A stretch of DNA of 5,847 nt from an uncultured Lachnospiraceae bacterium. Its GTDB lineage: Bacteria; Bacillota; Clostridia; Lachnospirales; Lachnospiraceae. Shown here piece by piece: positions 1-5,134 of the stretch. How positions within the stretch are numbered: position 1 is the first letter of the stretch; each line of letters starts with the position of its first letter. The translations under genes and the position numbers were made by a program. The stretch lies in NCBI GenBank assembly GCA_947068385.1, contig CAMTBF010000251.1, forward strand, positions 1-5,847, in the 5' to 3' direction. The notes beneath the pieces were generated by a model. That model saw nothing but the letters and a program-made list of their open reading frames with translations, did no database searches and had not been told where the DNA came from.

Positions 1-392
1 ACTTCGCGGTGATTCCTGCCAAATGGGGAGAAATCGCCGCGAACGGCACATTGCAGCGTTTGACGGGCATGATGGATACGCAGCCCATGGGCGTGCTTGG
101 CATCAGCACCTGCAATGACACGGAGCCCTGGCGGTATTACATCGCCGTAAGCTCCTCCCAGCCAGCGGATGGCCTGGAGGAGTATACCGTGCCGGCAGCC
201 ACCTGGGCCGTGTTCCCCGGGTCGGGCACCAACGAGTCCATCCAGAAGCTGGAGCGGCGCATCGTGACGGAATGGCTGCCCACCTCCGGGTACGAGTACG
301 GCAACGCCCCCGATGTGGAGGTCTACCTGAACCCTGACCCGGCGAATGCGCAGTATGAGGTTTGGATCCCTGTGGTGAAGCGGCAGGGGTAG
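1..392 (+). CDS. Effector-binding (GyrI-like) C-terminal domain of a probable AraC-type regulator, 5'-truncated
   Basis: The reading frame is open from the left edge (first full codon at 3, reading FAVIPAKWGEI) to a TAG at 390-392, giving about 129 residues. The GTG at 9 lies inside this frame and is not a credible start, because no ribosome binding site can be placed before it. The pattern is that of the AraC-effector-binding/GyrI-like fold: an 'AKWGEIAANGTLQRL' segment, then 'LEEYTVPAATWAVFPG', 'IQKLERRIVTEWLPTSGYEY', 'DVEVYLNPD' and a final 'YEVWIPVVK'. In this family the domain binds small hydrophobic or cationic ligands and is usually fused behind an AraC helix-turn-helix, which would lie off the left edge. 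It could instead be a stand-alone GyrI-like protein. The stop codon lies 4 bp from that of the converging MFS exporter; no terminator fits between them. Confidence 0.85.
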   Translation, partial: FAVIPAKWGEIAANGTLQRLTGMMDTQPMGVLGISTCNDTEPWRYYIAVSSSQPADGLEEYTVPAATWAVFPGSGTNESIQKLERRIVTEWLPTSGYEYGNAPDVEVYLNPDPANAQYEVWIPVVKRQG

Positions 393-396
393 GGCT

Positions 397-1674
397 TTAA
401 TCCAACTTCCGCACCTCCCGGTTGAAGCAGGATGCCATGCTCACCGTAAATCCGCATATCCCGGTGCACAGGAACATAGCTGCCATGCCGCTTCCGGCGC
501 TGTTCCCCAGGATTGCTCCAAGCATCCTGGCCAGGCTGTTCCCGGAAGCCATAAAGGGCTCGAAGACATGATCTGCCAGGTAGCCGCCCAGGATGATCCC
601 CGCCGGAATCGTGCTGTACTGGATGGCATTCCTCACCGCGAACACCCTACCCTGCATGGCCGCCGGGATCCTCTGGTACAAAATGGTGTTCTGGTTGGCC
701 ATAATGAAAGGAATCGGCAGGCTGGCGGCAACCGCGGCAGCCGACCACCAGAAAACGCTTCTTCCGGCTGCCATCATCAGGTCGCCGAAGAGAAAGGACA
801 ATGCCGCCGAGACGTAGATGGACACCGCCTTGCGGCGGCTTTCCTTTTTCACGGAGACCATGATTCCCCCGGCGATCCCGCCGATGCCCATGCAGGCGTT
901 CACGGTTCCCAGCGCCATGCTGCTGCCGGCGCTCCTGGCCAGAATCATGGGCGACAGGATGTTCTCATAGGTCAGCCTGGAAAAGAAATTGATCAGCGCC
1001 ATGGTGGCCATGATGTACAGGAGGCCCCTTTCCTTTTTCAGGAAAGCGAAGCCCTCCCCGATCCCGGCAAAGGGGGAGCCCTGCGTCCCCTCCTGAAGCT
1101 GCTCCGGAATGGCTATGAAGAACAGCAGCACGCAGAACGCGATCCCGAAGCTGGCCAAATCGATGATCAGGATAAGCGGAAGCCCTCCTGCCGCAAAGAG
1201 GAACGCGGCCAGCATGGGGCTGAACACCACGATCAGGTTGGTGGAAAAGGAGTTCATCCCGCTGACGTTGGAGATTTTCTCCTCCAGCACCAGCCGCCCG
1301 GTGGCCACTGCGGATGCGGGCTGCTGGAACGCGTTGGTCATACCTATCACGGCGTTTATGATGTAGATGTTCCACACCGCAAGGCGCCCGGCCAGCAGAA
1401 GCGCAAGCACTGCCAGGGAACCTGCTGCGGCGATGCTGTCCGCCACCAGCATGATGGCCTTCTTCCTGTGCCTGTCTATGAAATTGCCCACGAACAGGCT
1501 CAAGGCCACGTAGGGCACGTAATTGCAGAACGACATCAGCGACACGGACATTGCCGAGCGGCTCTGCCCATATGCCCACAGGACAAGCGCGAACCCGGTC
1601 ATGGAGCTGCCCAGCCCGGACACGCTCTGGCTCAGCCACAAAACGATATATTTCTGAAATGATTTCTCTCTCAT
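397..1674 (-). CDS. MFS multidrug/macrolide-type efflux transporter (DHA3 group)
   Basis: A 425-residue integral membrane protein, full length for the family (about 400-430). Residues 10-35 form the first membrane segment. The conserved loop motif A (GNFIDRHRKK, residues 63-72, of the GxxxDRxxRK type) follows helix 2. A charged central loop (about 190-218, ending LKKERG) separates the two six-helix halves. The 'QGRVFAVRNAI' segment at 341-351 is characteristic of the MefA/EntS-like DHA3 exporters. Members of this group are proton-driven exporters of macrolides, tetracyclines or siderophores; the substrate cannot be read from the sequence. The ATG at 1674 is preceded by GAAGGGAG about 9 nt upstream. 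It is expressed alone from its own promoter at 1884-1912 through a 200-nt attenuator leader, which argues for a drug-resistance role. Confidence 0.9.
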   Translation of the reverse strand: MREKSFQKYIVLWLSQSVSGLGSSMTGFALVLWAYGQSRSAMSVSLMSFCNYVPYVALSLFVGNFIDRHRKKAIMLVADSIAAAGSLAVLALLLAGRLAVWNIYIINAVIGMTNAFQQPASAVATGRLVLEEKISNVSGMNSFSTNLIVVFSPMLAAFLFAAGGLPLILIIDLASFGIAFCVLLFFIAIPEQLQEGTQGSPFAGIGEGFAFLKKERGLLYIMATMALINFFSRLTYENILSPMILARSAGSSMALGTVNACMGIGGIAGGIMVSVKKESRRKAVSIYVSAALSFLFGDLMMAAGRSVFWWSAAAVAASLPIPFIMANQNTILYQRIPAAMQGRVFAVRNAIQYSTIPAGIILGGYLADHVFEPFMASGNSLARMLGAILGNSAGSGMAAMFLCTGICGFTVSMASCFNREVRKLD

Positions 1675-1732
1675 TGAATTTTCTCCCTTCTATTCTCACT
1701 CATTGCAGGGCACCCGGCCCATTGCTCACAGG

Positions 1733-1810
1733 AATAAAAAGTACAAAATCCAATGTGGACGATATCCTCTTACCTCTGTACAAGCCTCGTCCAGTCATCA
1801 GACTTTGTAC
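1733..1810 (-). terminator. Intrinsic terminator (attenuator) in the exporter leader
   Basis: On the minus strand GTACAAAGTCTGATG (1810-1796) pairs with CATTGGATTTTGTAC (1755-1741): 15 pairs, three of them G-U. After a 2-nt bulge (AC) the stem continues with TGGACGA (1793-1787) against TCGTCCA (1762-1756), 7 perfect pairs. The loop is 24 nt and the stem is followed at once by TTTTTATT (1740-1733). All three non-Watson-Crick positions are G-U wobbles only in the minus-strand RNA; in a plus-strand RNA they would be C-A mismatches. This fixes the working strand. The 5' arm lies wholly inside the leader ORF, and the ORF's stop codon is in the loop, so a ribosome on the leader would prevent folding. 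It should also stop read-through from the hydrolase gene. Confidence 0.85.
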
Positions 1811-1850
1811 AGAGTCCATTGCTTAGGTCAGGCTCGAAATGGCAAAGCAT
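1770..1850 (-). CDS. 26-residue leader peptide controlling the MFS exporter
   Basis: A short ORF running from ATG (1850-1848) to TAA (1772-1770). It is preceded by a perfect AGGAGG at 1864-1859 with an 8-nt spacing, stronger than the site of the exporter itself. The peptide begins MLCHFEPDLS and ends DDWTRLVQR; it is hydrophilic, with no membrane segment or signal sequence. It starts about 27 nt after the predicted transcription start. Its codons 14-21 are the 5' arm of the terminator hairpin, and its last four codons are one arm of the competing hairpin. This is the arrangement expected of a regulatory leader peptide, as known for tet(M), msr/mef, erm and cat genes, where drug-slowed ribosomes relieve attenuation. 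I do not recognise the peptide as a named leader. Confidence 0.75.
   Translation of the reverse strand: MLCHFEPDLSNGLCTKSDDWTRLVQR
1774..1814 (-). promoter_or_regulatory. Competing (anti-terminator) hairpin in the exporter leader
   Basis: CTCTGTACAA (1814-1805) and TTGTACAGAG (1783-1774) form a perfect 10-bp stem with a 21-nt loop that itself contains AGTC-TGAT-GACT. The first arm includes the first six bases of the terminator's 5' arm, so the two folds exclude one another. It is completed by RNA polymerase before the terminator's 3' arm is made, so it could fold first and either act as an anti-terminator or pause polymerase so that a ribosome can catch up. The pairing is seen in the sequence; the role is inference. 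Confidence 0.6.
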
Positions 1851-1883
1851 TCCCTTCACCTCCTCTACCGTCTTATGTAGAAC

Positions 1884-1912
1884 AGTATAGCATGGATAGA
1901 TTTTTGCGTCAA
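1884..1912 (-). promoter_or_regulatory. Sigma-A promoter for the leader peptide and MFS exporter
   Basis: Minus strand: TTGACG (1912-1907), a 17-nt spacer, then TATACT (1889-1884). This is five of six consensus bases at each element with ideal spacing. Transcription should begin near 1877, 13 nt before the leader's AGGAGG. The -35 element overlaps the stop codon of the hydrolase gene (1911-1909), so the exporter unit is packed directly against its upstream neighbour yet has its own promoter. No obvious operator palindrome overlaps it, in line with constitutive initiation and control at the attenuator. Confidence 0.8.
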
Positions 1913-3480
1913 TCTGTCCGCACGGCCAGCACCGCCATGTCCTCCTTGCCGGGCAGCTCCACCTCTATGGTGCCGTTTACATTCTCCATGACCACCTTCC
2001 GGGTCATCTCCCAGGTGTCGATGACTTCCACGCGGTAGCTCCCCTCCTCCGGGAGCCGCAGTTCCGTCAGGGTCGCACACTGCCTCTCCAGGAACTTCAG
2101 ATAGGCCTGCTGCCCGCAGTGTCCCAAGGCTGTCCGCTCCTTTGCCACGAAAGGCCGTATCCTTTCTTTGGGCAGGTTCAGCATGGCCATGGCAAAAAAG
2201 TTATTCCTGACCTCCTGGGGTGCTCCGTTCTCTTTCATGTCCGTCAGCTGCGTCGCCGTCAGGAAGCCGATCCCCTCCCCCTGGAAATCCAGAGGCCCGG
2301 GCAGCTCCTCCACGATTCCTCTTAAGAATGCGATCCTGGCCGGGCTCTCCCCCTTCAGCACGCCGCCTTTTGCCCACCAGAGCACCTCGTCCTGGCTGTA
2401 GAAAGTCTCCCCATGGGTGCAGTAGCCGCCGCAGCACACCGCTGTCCAGAACCGCCGCGACAGCTCTTTTCCGGAAAGGTTGCCCCAGGGATGGATGATA
2501 TTGCCCTCATAGCGGCATTCGTCAAATACTACAGGTTTATCGTACTGTTCCCACAGCTCCGGCACCTCGTTCACATTCACGTCCTGGATGCAGCAGTGGG
2601 TAATCTCCTTCTGGTTGAAATCCCAGTAGGCCATGCAGTTGTGGTTGCTCAGGCAGTGGCCGTAGGGGTCATGCTCCGCCACGAACCTGGCGAAATCCGC
2701 CCAGTCCTCCCAGGTATAGTTGGGCATCAGGTCATACTCATTGGCCAGGGACCACCAGAGGTTGGGCATGGCCGAGAGCCTGCGCAGCAGATAGTCCAGA
2801 TAGACCAGGCTGTCCTCCTTGGAGAATTTCGAGAAGCCCCATCTGTCGTAAGGATGGAACAGGATCAGGTCCCCCTGGATTCCACAGGCGTCCAGCTCCC
2901 GGATTCTGCCCTCCAGGGCCTCCCAGTAGGCGGCCACCGGCCTGTGCACATCCCATTTTCCCTCTGCCTTCTCGAAAGGATAATATTCCGGGGCGTTGTG
3001 GTTGAAGTCGTAATGCTTGGGGAATACGCAGAACCGCACTTTATTGAACGGCGACTTGCGCAGCGTCTCCATGGTGGTGTCAACGAGAGCCTTTTCCTGA
3101 TGCACCATGGCATAAACGGTGGTGCCAAAAGGCCGATACCAGGTGCCGTCCTCAAATTTGAAGTGCCTCCCTGCCGGGTGCACTATGCCGTGAGGGTTCC
3201 CGTCCGGCCCGCCGGACGCTGCGTCTGCCGCCTCCCTGCATTCCGCGGGCTCACAGAGCTCCTCGCCCTCTCCGCTGATTACGCCCCATGCCTTCCAACG
3301 GCAGGTTCCAGTGCCGGAGGGGTAGAAACGGACCTTGTACTGTCCGTCTCCCGCATAAAATCCGCTTACCCTTTTCGTCTCCCCGGCAAGGGTAAATTCC
3401 GCTCCGCAGTCCACCACTGCCCTGGAGACCTCCGGCTCCGGGCCGTCAAACGTAAGCTCGAACATTTCATATTGTCTCAT
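1909..3480 (-). CDS. Glycoside hydrolase with DUF5060, DUF4038 and DUF5605 domains
   Basis: A 523-residue protein without a signal peptide, so it probably acts in the cytoplasm on imported oligosaccharides or glycosides. Residues 5-70 match the Ig-like DUF5060 domain (FELTFDGPEP, then VSGFYAGDGQYKVRFYPSGTG). Residues about 105-390 form a DUF4038-like TIM barrel of the clan GH-A type. Residues about 440-521 are a small beta domain of the DUF5605 type. By analogy with GH-A enzymes, Glu248 in WWSLANEYD (end of strand 4) is the likely acid/base and Glu321 in VVFDECRYEG (strand 7) the likely nucleophile. The family includes poorly characterised glycosidases; apiosidase GH140 carries a DUF4038 barrel. 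The substrate is unknown. The ATG at 3480 follows AGGAAGG at 9 nt. No transporter gene lies beside it. The divergent LacI-type gene is the likely regulator. Confidence 0.85.
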   Translation of the reverse strand: MRQYEMFELTFDGPEPEVSRAVVDCGAEFTLAGETKRVSGFYAGDGQYKVRFYPSGTGTCRWKAWGVISGEGEELCEPAECREAADAASGGPDGNPHGIVHPAGRHFKFEDGTWYRPFGTTVYAMVHQEKALVDTTMETLRKSPFNKVRFCVFPKHYDFNHNAPEYYPFEKAEGKWDVHRPVAAYWEALEGRIRELDACGIQGDLILFHPYDRWGFSKFSKEDSLVYLDYLLRRLSAMPNLWWSLANEYDLMPNYTWEDWADFARFVAEHDPYGHCLSNHNCMAYWDFNQKEITHCCIQDVNVNEVPELWEQYDKPVVFDECRYEGNIIHPWGNLSGKELSRRFWTAVCCGGYCTHGETFYSQDEVLWWAKGGVLKGESPARIAFLRGIVEELPGPLDFQGEGIGFLTATQLTDMKENGAPQEVRNNFFAMAMLNLPKERIRPFVAKERTALGHCGQQAYLKFLERQCATLTELRLPEEGSYRVEVIDTWEMTRKVVMENVNGTIEVELPGKEDMAVLAVRTD

Positions 3481-3521
3481 TCCGCGCTTCCTTCCTTTCC
3501 TCTTTATCCCGTCAATCCCCT

Positions 3522-3574
3522 TATTTCATCCTATTCCATTTAATTCCACCCTATTTTTCCATCCTGTTTCATCC
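3522..3574 (-). repeat. Purine-rich leader with imperfect GGATGAAAYA units
   Basis: The 5' leader of the hydrolase, read on the minus strand, is almost entirely purine with scattered T. It contains GGATGAAACA (3574-3565) and GGATGAAATA (3531-3522), identical at nine of ten bases. More diverged units of the same flavour lie between them (GGATGGAAAAATA, GGGTGGAATTAAA). These could be a degenerate tandem repeat, a translation-enhancing unstructured leader, or multiple weak Shine-Dalgarno-like sites. No function can be assigned. Confidence 0.4.
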
Positions 3575-3614
3575 ATCGCGTTGCCGCTCTTTTTTCAGCC
3601 TTTTCCCTAATGTC

Positions 3615-3643
3615 ATGATACAGCAGATCCGGCTACAGCACAA
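3615..3643 (-). promoter_or_regulatory. Weak candidate promoter proximal to the hydrolase gene
   Basis: Minus strand: TTGTGC (3643-3638), 17-nt spacer, TATCAT (3620-3615). The -10 matches at five of six positions; the -35 is poor. It overlaps the last codons of the glpK remnant and would give a leader of about 128 nt. It competes as an explanation with the farther promoter at 3890-3918. Confidence 0.25.
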
Positions 3644-3808
3644 GCCCCACAGCCTCTTTCCATCGGCCATACCGTTCCTTCCAATCCGCGGCCCCCGCCG
3701 TCACCTCCGCTATGTCGCTCTGGAACTGCATCAGATAGGGGTTCCCGGCAGGGCCCCCGTCCGCCCGCAGCCCAGGATCCTCTCCCCGCAGTCCTGCTCC
3801 ATGGCAGA
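3633..3808 (-). pseudogene. glpK: Remnant of glycerol kinase (C-terminal end), frameshifted and internally deleted
   Basis: In the minus-strand frame ending at TAG (3635-3633) the peptide contains LRADGGPAGNPYLMQFQSDI. This matches the conserved C-terminal glycerol-kinase block (LRVDGGAvaNnFLMQFQSDI). It continues AEVTAGAADWKERYGRWKEAVGLVL, recalling the REVTALGAA block and the terminal NYRYAGWKKAV helix. About 11 residues are missing after QSDI and about 40 between GAA and the last helix. Upstream, AMEQDCGERIL (3805-3773) lies in another frame and joins LRADGG if one base is restored near 3771-3773. There is no start codon, no ATP-binding domain and no glycerol-binding site, so it is not functional. 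The family match is from memory of glycerol kinase sequences. Confidence 0.75.
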
Positions 3809-3889
3809 CCAGAAGCCGAAAGGCCTGAGGGACTACCCTGCCGGGATTTCCTTTTGCCTGTCGGCCTGATTGCTTTGTCCTGTCTCTTC

Positions 3890-3918
3890 ATTATTCCGTT
3901 TTTATAACTTAATTTCAA
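3890..3918 (-). promoter_or_regulatory. Candidate divergent promoter reading toward the glpK remnant and the hydrolase
   Basis: Minus strand: TTGAAA (3918-3913), 17-nt spacer, AATAAT (3895-3890). Both elements match at five of six positions. The -35 sits inside the 3907-3931 inverted repeat. Transcripts would cross the glpK remnant and reach the hydrolase ATG after about 400 nt. It may be the old promoter of the decayed gene, now serving the hydrolase. AT-rich DNA makes chance matches likely. Confidence 0.4.
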
Positions 3919-3958
3919 TAAAAAATTAAGTAACTATTTAGTCATTCTTGACTTAATT
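3907..3958. repeat. Inverted-repeat cluster (ACTTAATT), candidate operator between divergent promoters
   Basis: ACTTAATTT (3907-3915) and AAATTAAGT (3923-3931) form a perfect 9-bp inverted repeat with a 7-bp spacer. A third copy, ACTTAATT (3951-3958), lies 20 bp farther on. The first pair covers the -35 of the minus-strand candidate promoter; the third copy overlaps the -35 of the regulator promoter. A protein bound here could repress both directions, as in autoregulated divergent units. The sites lack the central CG typical of LacI-family operators, so the identity of the binding protein is open. Confidence 0.5.
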
Positions 3959-3976
3959 GGCTAAATCATTTACAAT
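3948..3976 (+). promoter_or_regulatory. Sigma-A promoter of the LacI-family regulator gene
   Basis: TTGACT (3948-3953), 17-nt spacer, TACAAT (3971-3976): five of six consensus bases at each element and ideal spacing. The predicted start is near 3983, leaving a 5' UTR of about 91 nt before the ATG at 4074. One ACTTAATT repeat overlaps the -35, suggesting repression there. Confidence 0.8.
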
Positions 3977-3989
3977 GCAGACAGAAATC

Positions 3990-4042
3990 CCTTTTCAGGC
4001 AATGGGCCAATGCAGAGAATTCTCCGGCATGTCCTGAAAAGG
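3990..4042 (+). repeat. Perfect 10-bp inverted repeat in the 5' UTR of the regulator
   Basis: CCTTTTCAGG (3990-3999) and CCTGAAAAGG (4033-4042) are exact inverse copies separated by 33 bp; the interval holds a further 10-bp palindrome, GAGAATTCTC (4015-4024). GGCATGTCC is directly repeated at 4026-4034 and 4041-4049. In RNA the arms would form a stem that begins about 7 nt from the transcript start. No T tract follows, so it is not an intrinsic terminator. It may be an operator pair or a 5'-end stabilising stem. Confidence 0.5.
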
Positions 4043-4073
4043 CATGTCCCTCATGAGAAGACAGGAGGATGCT

Positions 4074-5090
4074 ATGGCGATTACCGCAAAAGAATTATCC
4101 AGACAACTGCATCTGTCAGAGGCAGCCGTGTCCATGGCCCTGCGGGGCAAGCCCGGGGTCAGCACGGCCACAAGGAAGCGCGTCCTGGAAGAGGCGGCCA
4201 GGCAGGGCTACGATTTCAGCCGCCTGAAAGAAGAGGGCTCCCCCGCCGCGGACATCAGGGGCACCCTCTATTTCATCATTTATCGGAAGCACGGAGCCGT
4301 GGTGGCGGACACCCCCTTTTTCTCCCAATTGTTCCAGGGCATCGACACTGGCTGCAAGAAGCAGCATTATTATCTGAATATGTTCTATCTGGATGAAGAG
4401 GAAGATATGGCGCTTCGACTGAAGCAGATGATTCATTTCGACTGCAGGGGCATCCTGCTGCTGGGAACGGAAATGCGGGAGAACGACCTTGCCCCCTTTC
4501 TGAAGCTGGATGTGCCTTTGGTGGTGCTGGATACTTATTTTGAGACCCTGGCGGCAGACTATGTGCTGATCAACAACATACAGGGGGCCTACCTAGCCAC
4601 GGACTACCTGATTTTCCACCGCAAGAGCCAGCCCGGGTATCTGCGCTCCTCCTACGCCATCAACAATTTCCAGGAGCGGGCGGACGGGTTCTACAAGGCG
4701 GTGCGCTCCCACGGCATGTCCACCGCCAAGTCCAAGGTCCATCTCCTGTCCCCCTCCCTGGAGGGCGCCTACGCGGACATGCTGGAGATCCTGCGGGCCG
4801 GGGAGGAGCCTGCCTCCTGCTATTTCGCAGACAATGACCTGATTGCCTGCGGGGCCATGAAAGCCATGAAAGAGCGGGGCTTTTCCATCCCCCAGGACAT
4901 TGCCGTGGTGGGGTTTGACGACATGCCTGACGCCGCCTGCATGGAACCCGCCCTGACCACGGTCCATGTGCCCAAGCAGTACATGGGCCAGGCAGCCATC
5001 CGCCGTCTGGCCCAGATCATCGAGGAGGGACAGGAAGCCCCTCTGAAGCTGGAGATTTCTACCGCCCTAGTGAAGCGAAAAAGCGTATGA
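4074..5090 (+). CDS. LacI-family transcriptional regulator
   Basis: A 338-residue DNA-binding regulator, normal length for the family. The N-terminal helix-turn-helix is ITAKELSRQLHLSEAAVSMA (3-22), followed by LRGKPGVSTATRKRVLEEAARQGY. The periplasmic-binding-protein-like effector domain runs from about 63 to 330. Typical signatures are FADNDLIACGAMKAMKERG (251-269), IPQDIAVVGFDDMP (272-285) and the LTTVHVPKQYMGQAA block. The ATG at 4074 is chosen because AGGAGG (4063-4068) lies 5 nt before it; an in-frame ATG at 4044 lacks such a site and would put ten extra residues before the helix-turn-helix. The effector is likely a sugar, and the likely targets are the divergent glycoside hydrolase and itself. 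The hinge region (YDFSRLKEEGSPAADIRG) lacks the usual YxPNxxARxL pattern. Confidence 0.92.
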   Translation: MAITAKELSRQLHLSEAAVSMALRGKPGVSTATRKRVLEEAARQGYDFSRLKEEGSPAADIRGTLYFIIYRKHGAVVADTPFFSQLFQGIDTGCKKQHYYLNMFYLDEEEDMALRLKQMIHFDCRGILLLGTEMRENDLAPFLKLDVPLVVLDTYFETLAADYVLINNIQGAYLATDYLIFHRKSQPGYLRSSYAINNFQERADGFYKAVRSHGMSTAKSKVHLLSPSLEGAYADMLEILRAGEEPASCYFADNDLIACGAMKAMKERGFSIPQDIAVVGFDDMPDAACMEPALTTVHVPKQYMGQAAIRRLAQIIEEGQEAPLKLEISTALVKRKSV

Positions 5091-5134
5091 CCCATGATAT
5101 GGACAACACATTCTAGAGCAAGGCTCAGCGGAAA

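Noticed and set aside
568..1662. A 364-codon plus-strand open frame opposite the exporter gene
   Set aside because: Its predicted product is rich in His, Gly, Gln and Arg with no domain-like pattern. It mirrors the GC-rich third positions of the clear MFS gene and has no ribosome binding site.
1671..1703. A ten-codon ORF whose TGA overlaps the exporter ATG (ATGA), a possible second coupled leader
   Set aside because: The sequence before its ATG (GGGTGCCCTGCA) has no ribosome binding site; the purine-rich site lies inside it and serves the exporter.
1709..1721. GGGC-CGGGT-GCCC hairpin between the terminator and the exporter start
   Set aside because: The stem is only four base pairs and does not reach the exporter's ribosome binding site, so a translational switch is not supported.
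1774..1816. The repeated TGTACA sites (1777-1782 and 1806-1811) as a DNA operator for a repressor of the exporter
   Set aside because: The centres are 29 bp apart and downstream of the predicted start. Both copies are better explained as arms of the RNA hairpins, as the G-U pattern shows; a DNA role is not excluded.
2413..3543. A 376-codon plus-strand open frame opposite the hydrolase gene
   Set aside because: It is a mirror of a protein with clear domain matches and catalytic motifs on the other strand, and has no promoter or ribosome binding site.
3613..3918. A 101-codon minus-strand frame in the intergenic region
   Set aside because: The Gly/Arg/Ser-rich product has no family pattern; the glycerol-kinase motifs are in the other two frames of the same strand.
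4044..4073. Upstream in-frame ATG for the LacI-family gene, adding ten residues
   Set aside because: No Shine-Dalgarno precedes it, while AGGAGG sits 5 nt before the ATG at 4074 and the helix-turn-helix then begins at the usual residue 3.
5113..5126. GAGC-AAG-GCTC hairpin between the LacI-type and GNAT genes as a bidirectional terminator
   Set aside because: Four base pairs with no T tract on either strand are too weak to call a terminator.
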